From: Streptomyces sp. ATexAB-D23
Lineage (GTDB): Bacteria > Actinomycetota > Actinomycetes > Streptomycetales > Streptomycetaceae
Reading direction: 5' to 3'
Length of the DNA: 64,000 nt
NCBI RefSeq assembly: GCF_000373645.1
Contig: NZ_KB892006.1
Location: forward strand, 62,001-126,000
Positions 8,479 to 18,107 of this stretch are shown here, one piece after another. The number at the start of each line of letters is the position of its first letter. Position 1 is the first letter of the stretch. The notes beneath the pieces were generated by a model. The model ran no database searches. It was not told the DNA's origin and was given only the letters and a program-made list of their open reading frames with translations. The translations under genes and the position numbers were made by a program.

Positions 8479-8951
8479 CCCGCAGTAGTTGTGAGCGTCC
8501 GGGAGGACGCCGTACCGGTGACGCTGTAAGGGACCAGGGCGAGCCGCAGGGGCTCGGGGACCCTGGTCGGGCGGGTGTCGGTGTTGGGGCCGCGCATGCA
8601 GGCGATCCTCTGCTGCCCGCGCGCGACCAGGGTTTCGCTTCCGTCCGGCCCGAGCCGCACGTAGTCGAAGGTGAAGGCGATCTGGGTCTGGGTGAGGTCC
8701 AGCAGCCGCATCCGGATGGACAGTTCGTCGAAGGCGGTGATCTCGGCGAAGAACTCGCAGTCCACCTTCAGGGTGAACAGTTTGAGGTCGGCCCGGATGT
8801 CGGCGAGCACGTCGGGTGCCCGGTCGCGCAGGAACATCTCCCGGCAGCGGCCCTGCCAGCGGAGGTAGTTGACGTAGTAGACGTTGCCGACGAGGTTGGT
8901 CTCCTCGAAGCCGACCAGGTGGCGGTACTCGTAGTAGGCCGGTTGCGTCAT
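8475..8951 (-). CDS. tebC: enediyne-type hotdog thioesterase (TEBC, SgcE10/CalE7-like)
   Basis: 158 residues; a stand-alone hotdog-fold (4-hydroxybenzoyl-CoA-type) thioesterase that releases the polyene chain from the PKSE acyl carrier domain. The family signature is at the N-terminus, HLVGFEETNLVGNVYYVNYLRWQGRCREMFL, with the central D-x-L-S-I-R-M-R (DELSIRMRLL) and ending in the F-D-Y-V block. This enediyne subfamily lacks the catalytic acid of related thioesterases, and I see the expected N-V-Y-Y instead. ATG 8951 overlaps the pksE stop (ATGA), and its own stop overlaps the reductase start. In known systems PKSE plus TEBC yields a linear conjugated polyene, which is the most likely primary product here. 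Confidence 0.9.
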   Translation of the reverse strand: MTQPAYYEYRHLVGFEETNLVGNVYYVNYLRWQGRCREMFLRDRAPDVLADIRADLKLFTLKVDCEFFAEITAFDELSIRMRLLDLTQTQIAFTFDYVRLGPDGSETLVARGQQRIACMRGPNTDTRPTRVPEPLRLALVPYSVTGTASSRTLTTTAG

Positions 8952-11900
8952 CGGGTCCCCTCGGTCAGCACGGTGAACGACACCGGATCGGCGACGCCCT
9001 CCAGGGCGGTCGCGAAGGACGTGATGCGGTGTGCGCCGCCGCGGAAGGCCACCCAGCCGGCCGGCAGTCCCGCGTCGCCGTCCAGGCTCGGCGCGGCCAC
9101 CGCGTGGCCCGCCTTGCGCAGCGTCTCCACCGCGCCCCACACCCGGGTGGCGGCCAGGCTCAGCGCCTCGCCCCGTCCCTCGGCGAGCAGCCGGGCCAGC
9201 GCCAGGCCGTCGGCGCCCAGCAGCGCGGCCCACTCGTCGGCCGGCCGCTCGGCGGCCACCTCGACGTCGCAGGTGACGGCCCGGTCGGCGACCACGGCGA
9301 AGGTGACGCCCGCCGCGTGCGAGGAGGACACCCGTCGTGGGCCGGCCAGTTCGGGCCGTCCGTCGGGCCGGTGGTGCACCTCGGTGGTACGCCCCAGCGC
9401 CCAGCTCACCGCCTGGGCGGTGCGCTGCCGGCGCTCGTCCACCGAGGACCCGTCCACCGGGCCTCCGGGCAGCACGACGCACCGCAGTGGGTGGCCGAGC
9501 GCCGCCTCGGCGCGCCGTTCCAGGAAGGGGCCGAGCAGGGCCGGCAGCCAGGGACCGGCTCCGTCCTGCTTGCGCACCGCCTGTAGCAGCAGGCCCTCCC
9601 AGCGCTCGACCAGCCGGCCCGCCTCGTCGCGGACGTCCAGGTCGTAGAGGTAGCTGTCGCCGTCCCGGGACCGCTCGCGGGCGTCGAGGAACAGCAGTCG
9701 CCCGGTGTCGTCCGCCGGCCGGTCCGCGAGATGCAGCCGTGCCACGCTCACCGGCAGCAGTGTGGCGTCGGGCACGCACGCCTGGATGGAGTGCATGAGC
9801 GCGTCACGGGTACCCGGGTCGGCCAGTACCAGTTCGCCCGGGTGGTAGGCGGCGAACCAGTCGGCCCGGGGAGTGTCGTCGATCTCGGCCAGGCAGTGCT
9901 TGGCGGCCAGGTCCCGGTAGCCGAGCAGCCGCTGGAAGCGGTCGCCCTGGAAGAGCACCGGCCCGTACAGCTCACCGGGTGCCAGCGGCACCCGTGGCAC
10001 CTCGTCGGTGACCGGCGCCGGGTCACCGGCCGGCCCCGGCCCGCCGAAGCGCAGGGTGGCCCGGAAGTGGTCGGCCTGGAAGCCGGTCTCACTGCTGCGC
10101 ACCACCGCCTCGACCGTGTCGGGTCCGGTGACCAGGGCGGCCACCCGCAGAGTCGTCGTGCCGTTCACCGGGACCACGATGGGCCGCAGGAACCCCATGT
10201 CCTCCAGCACCGGGGTGGACCGGTGGCCGGTCAGCGCGGTGGCCACCTGGGTCATGGCCTCCATGCCGAGGACGGCGGGGAAGAGCAGGTCGCCGTCCAG
10301 CAGGTGGTCGGCCAGATAGAGATCGCTGCCGGCGCCGAGTTCGGCGTCCGCGACCAGTTCGATGCCGGGGTAGTGCACCTGGACGCGTTCCAGGAACCGC
10401 AGCAGCGGGGGTTCGCGCTGCTCCAGGGTGAGCGTCGGCAGGCCGCCGGCCCGGCCCATCACCACCAGGGCCGGCGGGACGGTGGTGTCGGCCAGGAGCC
10501 GGCCGAGCAGTTCCACGCCCTGGTCGGCGGGGATCGGCTCGATGCCTTCGCGGACCAGCCCCTCCAGGACGCCCAGCCGCTCCCCCATGCCGGCACCGGA
10601 CCAGACCGACCACTCCAGTGCCAGGCAGCGGCAGTCGGGGTAGTCCTGCTGGAACTGGACGGTCAGCTCGGTGAGCCAGTCGTTGGCGGTGGCGTAGTCC
10701 GCCTCGCCGCGCAGTCCCGCCCGGCCGATGATGCTGCCGAAGGTCACGAAGAGCCGCAGCGCCGCCGGGTCGATCGCGGCCAGTACGGCCTCCACGCCGT
10801 CGATCTTGGTGGCCAGTGTGCGGCGGAACGAGTCCTCGTCCAGGTTGGCGAGTGCCTGCGGCTGGTTGCGGCCCGCGCCGTGCAGCAGGCCGGTGACCGG
10901 GCCGAGCGCCTGGGTGATCTCGCCGACCGCGGCCTTGACCTGGTCGACGTCGGTGACGTCGGCCCGCGCGTAGTGCACCCGGACACCCGCCGCCTCCATC
11001 CGGGCCAGGTTGTCCGCGAGTTCGGCGTCCTCGGCGGGGTCGGAGCGGCCCATCAGGCCGATCGCCGCGCCGTTCTGCCCGGCCAGCGAGATGGCGCACT
11101 CGGCGGTGATGCCCTTGCCGCCACCGGTGATCAGCAGGACGTCGCGGGCGTCCAGCGCCTGGTGGGTGGAGTCCCTCGCCAGCTCCACCGCCCGCAGCAC
11201 CGGCTCCCGCCGCACGCCGTCGGAGTCGTAGTGCACCCCGCTGAACCCGGTGGTGGCCAGCACGTCCGCGGTGATCCGGACGCTCATCCGCTCGGCGGCG
11301 TCGGCCGTCATGTCCTCGGGCAACGGCAGGGTGACGACGGTGACCGGGATGTCCGGTGCCTCCAGGTGCAGTGTCTTGGCCAGGCCGGCCGCTCCCCTGC
11401 GGTCGCCGACGGCGACCAGCCGGGTGCCGGCGGCACGCCGTTCCGGGTCTAGTGCGGCTCGGGCGGCGTCGAGCATCAGACCGATGTGCTCGTGACCGCA
11501 GTCGCGGGGCAGGGCGAGCAGGACGCCCGCGCCGGGCCCGGTCGCGCGCAGCTTCTCGGCCAGCGGGCCGGCCAGCGGATGCCGGTCGGAGGCGAAGACC
11601 TCCCAGTCGCCACCGGGCCCGGCAGCGGGGCCGCCGGGCAGCTCGGCCGGTGTCAGATCGACGACGAACGGGCGTACCCAGCTCGCGACGCCGGGGGCGG
11701 CGGACGGCTGGTGCTCGTCGGGCGACTGCTCGGCCAGCTCGTCGAGGAGTTCGGCGAGCTGCCCCAGCGTGGAGGTGGCGAACGCGGTGGTGACCATGGG
11801 GGCGGAGATGCCCAGCTCCTGGGCGGCCTGGTTCATGATCTGGCCGACGGTGATGGAGCTGAGGTGCAGTTCGTCGAGCGGGTTGGCCGCCGGATCGACC

Positions 11901-14833
11901 GTTTCGACCGGGAGTTCGGCACGCTCGGCGGCCAGCCGGAGCAGTACCTCCAGGCTGGAGGCGTCCTCCCCGTCGGCTGCCGCGGTGCCGGCGGTGGCCG
12001 CGAGAGCGGTGGGCTCGGGCAGCGCGGCCGGCATCGACTGCTCCAGCACGAAGTCCTCGCCGTTGGACTCGCAGGGGCTGGCGAAGAACAGGAACTCCTT
12101 GTCCAGCGGCAGCGGCCGGGTGAAGCGCCCGGCGAAGAGCCGGCTGTGCCGGACCGGCGCGCCCATCGTCCAGGCGGCGGCGACCGTGCCGAGCAGCCCG
12201 GTCAGTGACAGGGCGTCCGCCTCGGTGGCGACCGCGGGCACATCCGGCAGGATCTCAGCGGCCAGCGACTTCAGCACGTGGCCCGGTCCGACCTCGATCA
12301 GCAGGTCCACCTCGCCGTCCATCTTCTGGAGCGCCTCGGTGAACCGGACCGGTTGCAGTACCTGGCGGGTGAGCAGGTCCACCACGTCGGTGTCGGCGGG
12401 CAGCAGCCCGCCGGTGACGCTGGAGACCAGGCCCTCGCCGACCGGGCCGAACCGCTCGGTCGCCAGGTGCTCGGCGAGTCCGGCCGCGGCCGGGGCGACG
12501 GCCGGTGAGTGGAAGGCGTGCGAGACATTGATCCTCGCCATGCCGACGCCCTGTGCCGCCGCCAGCGCGCAGACCCGTTCGACCGCCGCGACCGGGCCGG
12601 ACACCACGGTCTGCCGCGGGCTGTTGTAGCCGGCGATCACCACCGGCTCGCCGGCGGTCAGCGTCTCGGCCAGTTCGGGGGTCGTCGCGAGCGCCGCCAT
12701 CGTGCCGTCCCCGTCGCTGGCCTCGGCCATGATCCGGCCACGGGCGCCGGCCGCGCTCAGCACGGTCGGCTCGTCCATCGCGCCCGCCCAGTGCAGGGCG
12801 GTCAGTTCCCCGAGGCTGTGCCCGGTGGCCCGGACCGCCTCGATGCCGAGGATGTCCAGGATCCGCAGGCCCGCGACCGAGGCGGCCACGATACGGGGCT
12901 GGGCGACGTCGGTGGCGACCAGGTCGCCGTCGGTGGGCAGCGAGAGCCGGTCGTACAGCTCGTCCACGGCGGCGAACCGGCGGCGCAGCGCGCCTCCGTC
13001 GCCCCGCTTTCCGGCGCCCTGGCCGGGGAAGAGGAAGGCGATCCGGGGGGCCGATCCGGCGCTGCCCAGGAAGACGCCCCCCGGGGTGTCCAGCAGCGAG
13101 CGGACCCCGGCGGCCAGTTGACCGGCCAGCTCGGTGAGCCGCTCGGTGGCCTGTTCGGGCGAGGCCACGAGCACCGCGGCGCGCAACGGCCGGCCGTCCA
13201 GCTCGCCCTGCAACGTGGCTGCCAGGTCACCGAGTTCGGCGTACGACAGCTGGGCGCAGAACTCGGCGAGGCGGGTCGCCTTCTCCCGCAGTTCCTCCGG
13301 GTCGGCGCCGTCCAGCAGGAACAGCTCGGCGTCCTGCCGGGAGGCGACCAGTTTGCGGGTGACGCTCGGCACGGCGCTGCGCCGCAGGCCGTCGGCGTGC
13401 TCGACCACGACGTGGGCGTTGATGCCGCCGAAGCCCATGGAGGAGACCCCGGCCCGGATGGGCATGTCCTGGGGCCACAGCTCGGCGCGGTCCGGGACCC
13501 GCAGCGCGGGCTCGGGGCCGAGGAGTTCGGGGTGCGGGTCGAAGTGGCTGGTGGCGGGCGGAATCACCTGGTGGCGGACCGCGAGGATCGCCTTGAGGAG
13601 CCCGGCGACGCCGGCCGCCGCCTTGGTGTGGCCGAAGTTGCCCTTGACAGTGCTCAGGGCGGCCGGGGCGAGAGCCCCGGAGGCGCGGCGGGCCTCGGTG
13701 AAGGCGCGCAGCTCGGTGGCGTCACCGACGGCCGTTCCGGTGCCGTGGCCCTCCAGGAGGCCGATGGTCTCCATGCCGAAGCCGGCCGTGCGGTAGGCGC
13801 GTCGGATGGCGAGCCGGTGGCCACTGGCCTCGGGCCGGGTGATGCCGCCCTTCCCGTCGGAGGAGTAGCCCCAGCCCGCGATGGTGGCGTAGCGGAACCG
13901 GCCCTGCGCGCGGGCGTCCTCGTCCCGCATCAGGACGAGCATGCCGCAGCCCTCGCCGGGCCAGAAGCCGTTGGCGCCCTTGTCGTAGACGCGCATCTCG
14001 CCGGTGGCGAGCGCGCCGGTCTTGGCGAAGCCGATCACCTCGAAGGGGTCGATGCTCAGGTCCACACCGCCGGCCACCGCCACGTCCATCGTGCCGCGGG
14101 CCAGCGCGTCGCACCCGGTGGAGACCGACAGCAGGGAGGACGAGCACGCGCCGTCGACGGTGAAACCGCCGCCCTTGAAGTCGAAGTGGTTGCAGATGCG
14201 GCCGGCGATGGTGTTGGCCAGGCCGCCGGCCAGGGTGTCCTCGCCGATGGGCGGGAAGGCGCTCTTGTAGCGCTGTTCGAGGCCGTCGAGGAACGCGGTG
14301 AGCGCCTCGTCGTCCCAGCCCTGCTCGCGCAGCGCGGCGCCGACGGTGCGGCGGACGTACGGCCAGCGCAGTCGCATCAGATTGGCCCGGCTGAACTCCC
14401 CGGTGAGGGTGTTGCCGATGATGACGCCGGTGTTGACGTCCGCCAGCCCCTCGCCGAACGGGAAGCCGGCGTCCTCCAGGGCGCGGGCCGCGGTGTCCAG
14501 GGCGAGCCAGTGGGTCATGTCGGTGGAGCGGAAGGTGCTGCCCGCCACCCGGTAGCGGACCCGGTCGAACTCGAATCCCTCGATCACCGCGGCCTTGGCG
14601 CTGTAGAAGCGGTCGGGGGCGGTGGGGTCGGGTGAGTAGTAGTCCTCGGCGCGCATCCGCTGGTCGGGCAGTTTACGGAAGGCACGGCGGCCCGCCAGCA
14701 CGTTCTGCCAGAGCTGTTCGGGGTTCTCGGCGTCGGGGTAGCGGCAGGCGATGCCGACCACCGCGATCCGGCCGGAGGGTTCCCGCTCGTCGTTCTCGGC
14801 CGTGGTCACGGGCCTCGGTCCGCTTGCGGTCAT
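8948..14833 (-). CDS. pksE: enediyne-type iterative type I PKS (KS-AT-ACP-KR-DH-PPTase)
   Basis: 1961 residues from ATG 14833 (overlapping the unbU stop); the frame is open further upstream but only through unbU. Domain order: KS 20-480 with C230 (VDGACSSS), H363 (EGHGTGT) and H402 (NFGHTKAA); AT about 595-900 with S673 (GHSLGEL) and the FPGQG motif; ACP about 960-1035 with the phosphopantetheine serine in LHLSSI (992/993); KR about 1230-1460 with GGGKGI, S1367 and Y1380 (EADYATANDW); DH about 1500-1750 with H1510 (HLLDGDLLFP); C-terminal PPTase-like domain about 1780-1961 with D1856/E1858 (CDVEV), W1899, E1903 and K1907. All catalytic residues are present, so it should load itself and build a polyunsaturated chain iteratively. 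No ER domain. The architecture and the KS/PPTase ends are those of PKSE enzymes rather than modular or PUFA synthases. Confidence 0.95.
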   Translation of the reverse strand: MTASGPRPVTTAENDEREPSGRIAVVGIACRYPDAENPEQLWQNVLAGRRAFRKLPDQRMRAEDYYSPDPTAPDRFYSAKAAVIEGFEFDRVRYRVAGSTFRSTDMTHWLALDTAARALEDAGFPFGEGLADVNTGVIIGNTLTGEFSRANLMRLRWPYVRRTVGAALREQGWDDEALTAFLDGLEQRYKSAFPPIGEDTLAGGLANTIAGRICNHFDFKGGGFTVDGACSSSLLSVSTGCDALARGTMDVAVAGGVDLSIDPFEVIGFAKTGALATGEMRVYDKGANGFWPGEGCGMLVLMRDEDARAQGRFRYATIAGWGYSSDGKGGITRPEASGHRLAIRRAYRTAGFGMETIGLLEGHGTGTAVGDATELRAFTEARRASGALAPAALSTVKGNFGHTKAAAGVAGLLKAILAVRHQVIPPATSHFDPHPELLGPEPALRVPDRAELWPQDMPIRAGVSSMGFGGINAHVVVEHADGLRRSAVPSVTRKLVASRQDAELFLLDGADPEELREKATRLAEFCAQLSYAELGDLAATLQGELDGRPLRAAVLVASPEQATERLTELAGQLAAGVRSLLDTPGGVFLGSAGSAPRIAFLFPGQGAGKRGDGGALRRRFAAVDELYDRLSLPTDGDLVATDVAQPRIVAASVAGLRILDILGIEAVRATGHSLGELTALHWAGAMDEPTVLSAAGARGRIMAEASDGDGTMAALATTPELAETLTAGEPVVIAGYNSPRQTVVSGPVAAVERVCALAAAQGVGMARINVSHAFHSPAVAPAAAGLAEHLATERFGPVGEGLVSSVTGGLLPADTDVVDLLTRQVLQPVRFTEALQKMDGEVDLLIEVGPGHVLKSLAAEILPDVPAVATEADALSLTGLLGTVAAAWTMGAPVRHSRLFAGRFTRPLPLDKEFLFFASPCESNGEDFVLEQSMPAALPEPTALAATAGTAAADGEDASSLEVLLRLAAERAELPVETVDPAANPLDELHLSSITVGQIMNQAAQELGISAPMVTTAFATSTLGQLAELLDELAEQSPDEHQPSAAPGVASWVRPFVVDLTPAELPGGPAAGPGGDWEVFASDRHPLAGPLAEKLRATGPGAGVLLALPRDCGHEHIGLMLDAARAALDPERRAAGTRLVAVGDRRGAAGLAKTLHLEAPDIPVTVVTLPLPEDMTADAAERMSVRITADVLATTGFSGVHYDSDGVRREPVLRAVELARDSTHQALDARDVLLITGGGKGITAECAISLAGQNGAAIGLMGRSDPAEDAELADNLARMEAAGVRVHYARADVTDVDQVKAAVGEITQALGPVTGLLHGAGRNQPQALANLDEDSFRRTLATKIDGVEAVLAAIDPAALRLFVTFGSIIGRAGLRGEADYATANDWLTELTVQFQQDYPDCRCLALEWSVWSGAGMGERLGVLEGLVREGIEPIPADQGVELLGRLLADTTVPPALVVMGRAGGLPTLTLEQREPPLLRFLERVQVHYPGIELVADAELGAGSDLYLADHLLDGDLLFPAVLGMEAMTQVATALTGHRSTPVLEDMGFLRPIVVPVNGTTTLRVAALVTGPDTVEAVVRSSETGFQADHFRATLRFGGPGPAGDPAPVTDEVPRVPLAPGELYGPVLFQGDRFQRLLGYRDLAAKHCLAEIDDTPRADWFAAYHPGELVLADPGTRDALMHSIQACVPDATLLPVSVARLHLADRPADDTGRLLFLDARERSRDGDSYLYDLDVRDEAGRLVERWEGLLLQAVRKQDGAGPWLPALLGPFLERRAEAALGHPLRCVVLPGGPVDGSSVDERRQRTAQAVSWALGRTTEVHHRPDGRPELAGPRRVSSSHAAGVTFAVVADRAVTCDVEVAAERPADEWAALLGADGLALARLLAEGRGEALSLAATRVWGAVETLRKAGHAVAAPSLDGDAGLPAGWVAFRGGAHRITSFATALEGVADPVSFTVLTEGTR

Positions 14834-15849
14834 GCCGCCACCGCCTCGTTGCCGGCCAGACGCCGTGGCTCGGCGGGCTGCTCCACCGTGCCGCTCGTCG
14901 TGTCGTTGCCCCGGCGCCGTTGCAGGCCGTGGGCGACCCACCAGCCGATACCGCGGACGGCACACACGATCGTGGTGGCGAAGAAGAGGGTGTAGACGAC
15001 GTTGAAGACCATCAGCAGTCCGTAGACCATGGCGACCGAGGAGCCGAACATGAACTGGTTGAGGGGCTTCGAGGGGGTGGTTCCGGGGTCGGTGATCATG
15101 TAGTTGGTGAAGAGCACGAAGGCGACACCGCTCATCGGTCCGAGCGCGGACCAGATCGCCACGTCCCATATGAAGTGGCGCAGCACCGCTTGGATGACGA
15201 AGGCGCCGAGCCAGCCGACGATCAGCGGTATCCGCTTGGTCAGCATGGCGTTGATGACCGTGCCGGCGGTGGCGATGACCAGCGGGATGCCGACCCGGAA
15301 GAACGTGTTCGCGTTCTCGGTGAACTCGTACGGCGGGGCGATGCTGATCCAGGAGCCGAACATGAGCAGTGAGACGGTGATACCGAAGTTGGAAGGGTTC
15401 ATGTAGTGCCGCATGCGCCCGTTGATCGGTGCCTGGAGGACGTGTTTGCCGGCCACACCGATGAAGACACCGAGCAGGATGGGCAGCAGCAGGTCGTTGG
15501 CGTAGAGCAGCATGTTCACCGCGAGCGCGGTGATGTGGGCGGGCAGCAGGAACTCGTACACCCTGCGGAACCCCCCGCCCAGGAAGCGGGCCCGGCGGTT
15601 CTGGGCCCAGGCGCTGATCACCTCCAGCACCATCTCGACCGCGTAGGCGAACGGCGCGCAGATGATCGGCCACAGCCAGGGCTGCTCGAAGCCGAGCAGG
15701 GTGTAGCCCAGGATGTTGAACACGCTCATGGAGATGGCGAAGTTGCGCAGTGCCAGGTAGCGGGGGTCCCGGTTGGGTTTCTTCTTCTCGGTGGGGGGCT
15801 GGGCGGCGTGCGGAGCCGCCTTGACGGTCTGGGAACGGTTGTCGGTCAT
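14830..15849 (-). CDS. unbU: UnbU-like membrane protein (RnfD/NqrB-like), enediyne cassette
   Basis: 339 residues from ATG 15849, overlapping the unbV stop (ATGA). It has a lysine-rich N-terminus (EKKKPNRDPRYLALRNFAIS), eight or so hydrophobic helices, and the RnfD-like sequence NPSNFGITVSLLMFG with a P-S-N-F turn, then FVLFTNYMITDPGTTPSKPLNQ. In RnfD/NqrB the equivalent D-x-(G)-x-x-P/T region carries covalent FMN; TDPGTTPS looks like that site. The C-terminal tail is soluble. The family is one of the three conserved unknowns of the minimal enediyne PKS cassette. A role in membrane electron transfer or polyene handling is inferred only. Confidence 0.85.
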   Translation of the reverse strand: MTDNRSQTVKAAPHAAQPPTEKKKPNRDPRYLALRNFAISMSVFNILGYTLLGFEQPWLWPIICAPFAYAVEMVLEVISAWAQNRRARFLGGGFRRVYEFLLPAHITALAVNMLLYANDLLLPILLGVFIGVAGKHVLQAPINGRMRHYMNPSNFGITVSLLMFGSWISIAPPYEFTENANTFFRVGIPLVIATAGTVINAMLTKRIPLIVGWLGAFVIQAVLRHFIWDVAIWSALGPMSGVAFVLFTNYMITDPGTTPSKPLNQFMFGSSVAMVYGLLMVFNVVYTLFFATTIVCAVRGIGWWVAHGLQRRRGNDTTSGTVEQPAEPRRLAGNEAVAA

Positions 15850-17825
15850 CGGCTCGTCACCTCCTGGATGTCGTCGGTCAGCATGAGGGTGTGGCTGCCC
15901 GCGGTGAGCTGCTGGGTCTTGGTGTGCAGGCCGCCCTCGCTGTCGTGCCATGTGAAGTGCGCCTTCACCGGGCCGGTGTAGGTGTCGAGGCCGAAGCGCA
16001 CGTCGAAGCTGCGGAAGCCTCCGTGCCCGCCGCCGCCGTCGAGCTGGGCGATCTGCCGCCCCTGCGGCGTGGTGATGCTCACCGTGGTGCCGTACGCGGG
16101 CGAGCCGGGGGCGGCCAGTCCCTCTCCGGCGGTGGCGTCCGGCGCGGGCCGGTACAGCCGCAGTGTCAGGTCGTTGCCCAGCTTCGGGGCCTGGTTGGCG
16201 TAGAAGGCCGGCGGGCCCCACTGGCGGGCTATCGCGAAGTCCAGCGCGCCGCTGCCGGTGGTGTCGGCGGTGGCGATCGCACGGGTCGGGATCGGGACGT
16301 CGAGGCCGAGCTGCTTGCTCACGTTCGCGTACTTGCCGCTGCTGGTCCGGGCGTAGAACGCCATCACCTCGTCGCCGGCCAGGTCGTCACCGGGGCCGAC
16401 GTGCGGCCACATCGCGGGGTTGGAGAGCAGGTTGTCGTTGGTCATGGCCAGTTCCTGGAGCCATGGCCAGCGGTCGATCTCGCCCTTGACGAAGCCGTCG
16501 GCCTGCAGGATGTTCTGCTGGCCGTTGTTGAGGAAGTCGCCCATCTTGGCGTCCCAGCCCCAGCCGGTCCAGGCGACGCCGTTCTTCTGCGCCTCCTGCT
16601 TGAACGGGGCGATGCCGTCCCGCAGTTCGGCCTTCGCGGCGGCCGGGCTGTCGGCCTTGTTGATCCAGAGGAAGTTGCTCTCCTCCAGGCCCCAGGCGAC
16701 GGTGATGTTGCTGACCATCATGTCGAAGCTGCCGTTGCCGTCGACGTCACCGAAGTCGACCCCCATGCCCTTGAAGGAGCCGTTGCCGAGCACGAACGAC
16801 TTCGGGGTCGTCGCGGTGCGCTCGCCCTTGGCCTCCGTGAAGCGGATGTTGCCGGGGGTGGAACGGTTGTGCAGCAGGTGCCCGTGGCCGAAGTCGTTGG
16901 CGATGTAGACGTCGGGCAGACCGGAGCCGGTCAGGTCGGCGCCGGAGATGGCCAGCGTCCAGCCGGTGGAGTTCTCGTACGGGATGGCGTCCTTCTCCTC
17001 GACGAAGGAGACGTCCGGGTCGGTGCCGGCCGAGCCCTTGTACCAGCGCAGCACGTGGTCACCGCCCGCGTTCTTCGCGCTGGACAGCGAGTCGTTCATC
17101 TCGACGTTGTTGAGGCCGTTCGGGTCGAGCACGTCGGAGTCCGGGAAGTAGTTCCCGACGATCATCGACGGGTGGCCGCTGCCGTCGAGGTCGGCGACGT
17201 AGACGGCGTCGGTGTTCCACCTCGGTCCGTGGTACTTGCCGTCGAGACTCTGCGAGGCGACGACCTCGCGCGGGACGTACGCGGACTCGGACGGGGTCTT
17301 GGCGTCGGACTTCGCCAGGAACAGCACCGGGGTGCGTCCCCAGTAGGTGACCAGGAAGTCGTTGCGGCCGTCGCCGTTGAAGTCGCCGGGGGTGCAGCCG
17401 GTGGGCGCCATGGCGTCGTCCATCGGCAGCGGCTTGCCGTCCAGCACGAACGGGGTGAACCGGTCGGCGGTACGAGCGGTCGGGGTGTAGGTGACCACGA
17501 CCGAGTCGGTACGGGTGTCGACGATGCACATGCCGTTGGCGAGTCCGTGGCCGGTGACATCGTTGACCGCGATGCTGGCGCCGACCGAGGAGATCCAGGC
17601 GCGGATCTTCTCGTAGGCGGGGTTCACCTCACGGATCGTCTTCTTCGGCTGCGAGTCGTATCCGGGCGGCATCGCGATCGGCATTTCCTTGAACTTGTAC
17701 GCCGCAGCAGCCTCGTCACCGCCCGCGACGGACACCGATGTACGGACGACGAAGAACAGCGAGGTCGCCACCAATATCGTGACCACCCCTGGTATGAGCC
17801 TGCGGAATCGCTGTCGGTACGACAT
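15846..17825 (-). CDS. unbV: UnbV-like membrane-anchored FG-GAP/VCBS protein, enediyne cassette
   Basis: 659 residues; first gene of the PKSE operon. ATG 17825 is preceded by GGGAGGG on this strand. An N-terminal signal anchor (residues 12-30, IPGVVTILVATSLFFVV) is followed by an outside-facing beta-propeller of FG-GAP/VCBS-type calcium-binding repeats: DFNGDGRNDFLVTYWG, DLDGSGHPSMIVGNYF, DLTGSGLPDVYIANDFG, DVDGNGSFDMMVSNI and DTTGSGALDFAIARQ. The C-terminal beta-rich part resembles the ASPIC/CRTAC domain. This is the expected layout of UnbV proteins in enediyne cassettes; the function is unknown. Translation of the next gene, unbU, is coupled. The protein probably works at the outer face of the membrane. 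Confidence 0.85.
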   Translation of the reverse strand: MSYRQRFRRLIPGVVTILVATSLFFVVRTSVSVAGGDEAAAAYKFKEMPIAMPPGYDSQPKKTIREVNPAYEKIRAWISSVGASIAVNDVTGHGLANGMCIVDTRTDSVVVTYTPTARTADRFTPFVLDGKPLPMDDAMAPTGCTPGDFNGDGRNDFLVTYWGRTPVLFLAKSDAKTPSESAYVPREVVASQSLDGKYHGPRWNTDAVYVADLDGSGHPSMIVGNYFPDSDVLDPNGLNNVEMNDSLSSAKNAGGDHVLRWYKGSAGTDPDVSFVEEKDAIPYENSTGWTLAISGADLTGSGLPDVYIANDFGHGHLLHNRSTPGNIRFTEAKGERTATTPKSFVLGNGSFKGMGVDFGDVDGNGSFDMMVSNITVAWGLEESNFLWINKADSPAAAKAELRDGIAPFKQEAQKNGVAWTGWGWDAKMGDFLNNGQQNILQADGFVKGEIDRWPWLQELAMTNDNLLSNPAMWPHVGPGDDLAGDEVMAFYARTSSGKYANVSKQLGLDVPIPTRAIATADTTGSGALDFAIARQWGPPAFYANQAPKLGNDLTLRLYRPAPDATAGEGLAAPGSPAYGTTVSITTPQGRQIAQLDGGGGHGGFRSFDVRFGLDTYTGPVKAHFTWHDSEGGLHTKTQQLTAGSHTLMLTDDIQEVTSR

Positions 17826-17879
17826 CCCAATTCCCTCCCGTGAACGAGAAATGAACGGCTGGCCGAGGTCATTGCGAAT

Positions 17880-17895
17880 GTAATTCCGAAATTAC
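17880..17895. promoter_or_regulatory. palindrome in the unbV / GMC-oxidoreductase divergent promoter
   Basis: GTAATTCCGAAATTAC: two 6-bp arms around a 4-nt centre, in an AT-rich patch 55 bp before unbV and 213 bp before the oxidoreductase. It could be an operator for both directions. I cannot identify clear -35/-10 pairs in this 282-bp spacer. Confidence 0.35.
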
Positions 17896-18107
17896 TGTCG
17901 CAGTACCTGGCACTTGAGGATCTACCACCCCGGCAAGGGCTGCTTCTCTGACGTTGCCACGGTTCGAAGGGGGCACTTGCCTTCAGTGCGGGGAATATCC
18001 ACGGCCCTGGCCATTGAGCAGTCTCGGAGAAGACCGGATGCGGGCGGCCTGTAAAACTCGGGTGAGATCGGACCCTGTCGAATCACAGTCTGGCGAGGTT
18101 TAAATCC

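Noticed and set aside
14834..15673. A 280-codon N-terminal extension of the PKSE frame
   Set aside because: It is the shadow of unbU in another frame. The ATG at 14833 overlaps the unbU stop and gives the normal PKSE N-terminus.
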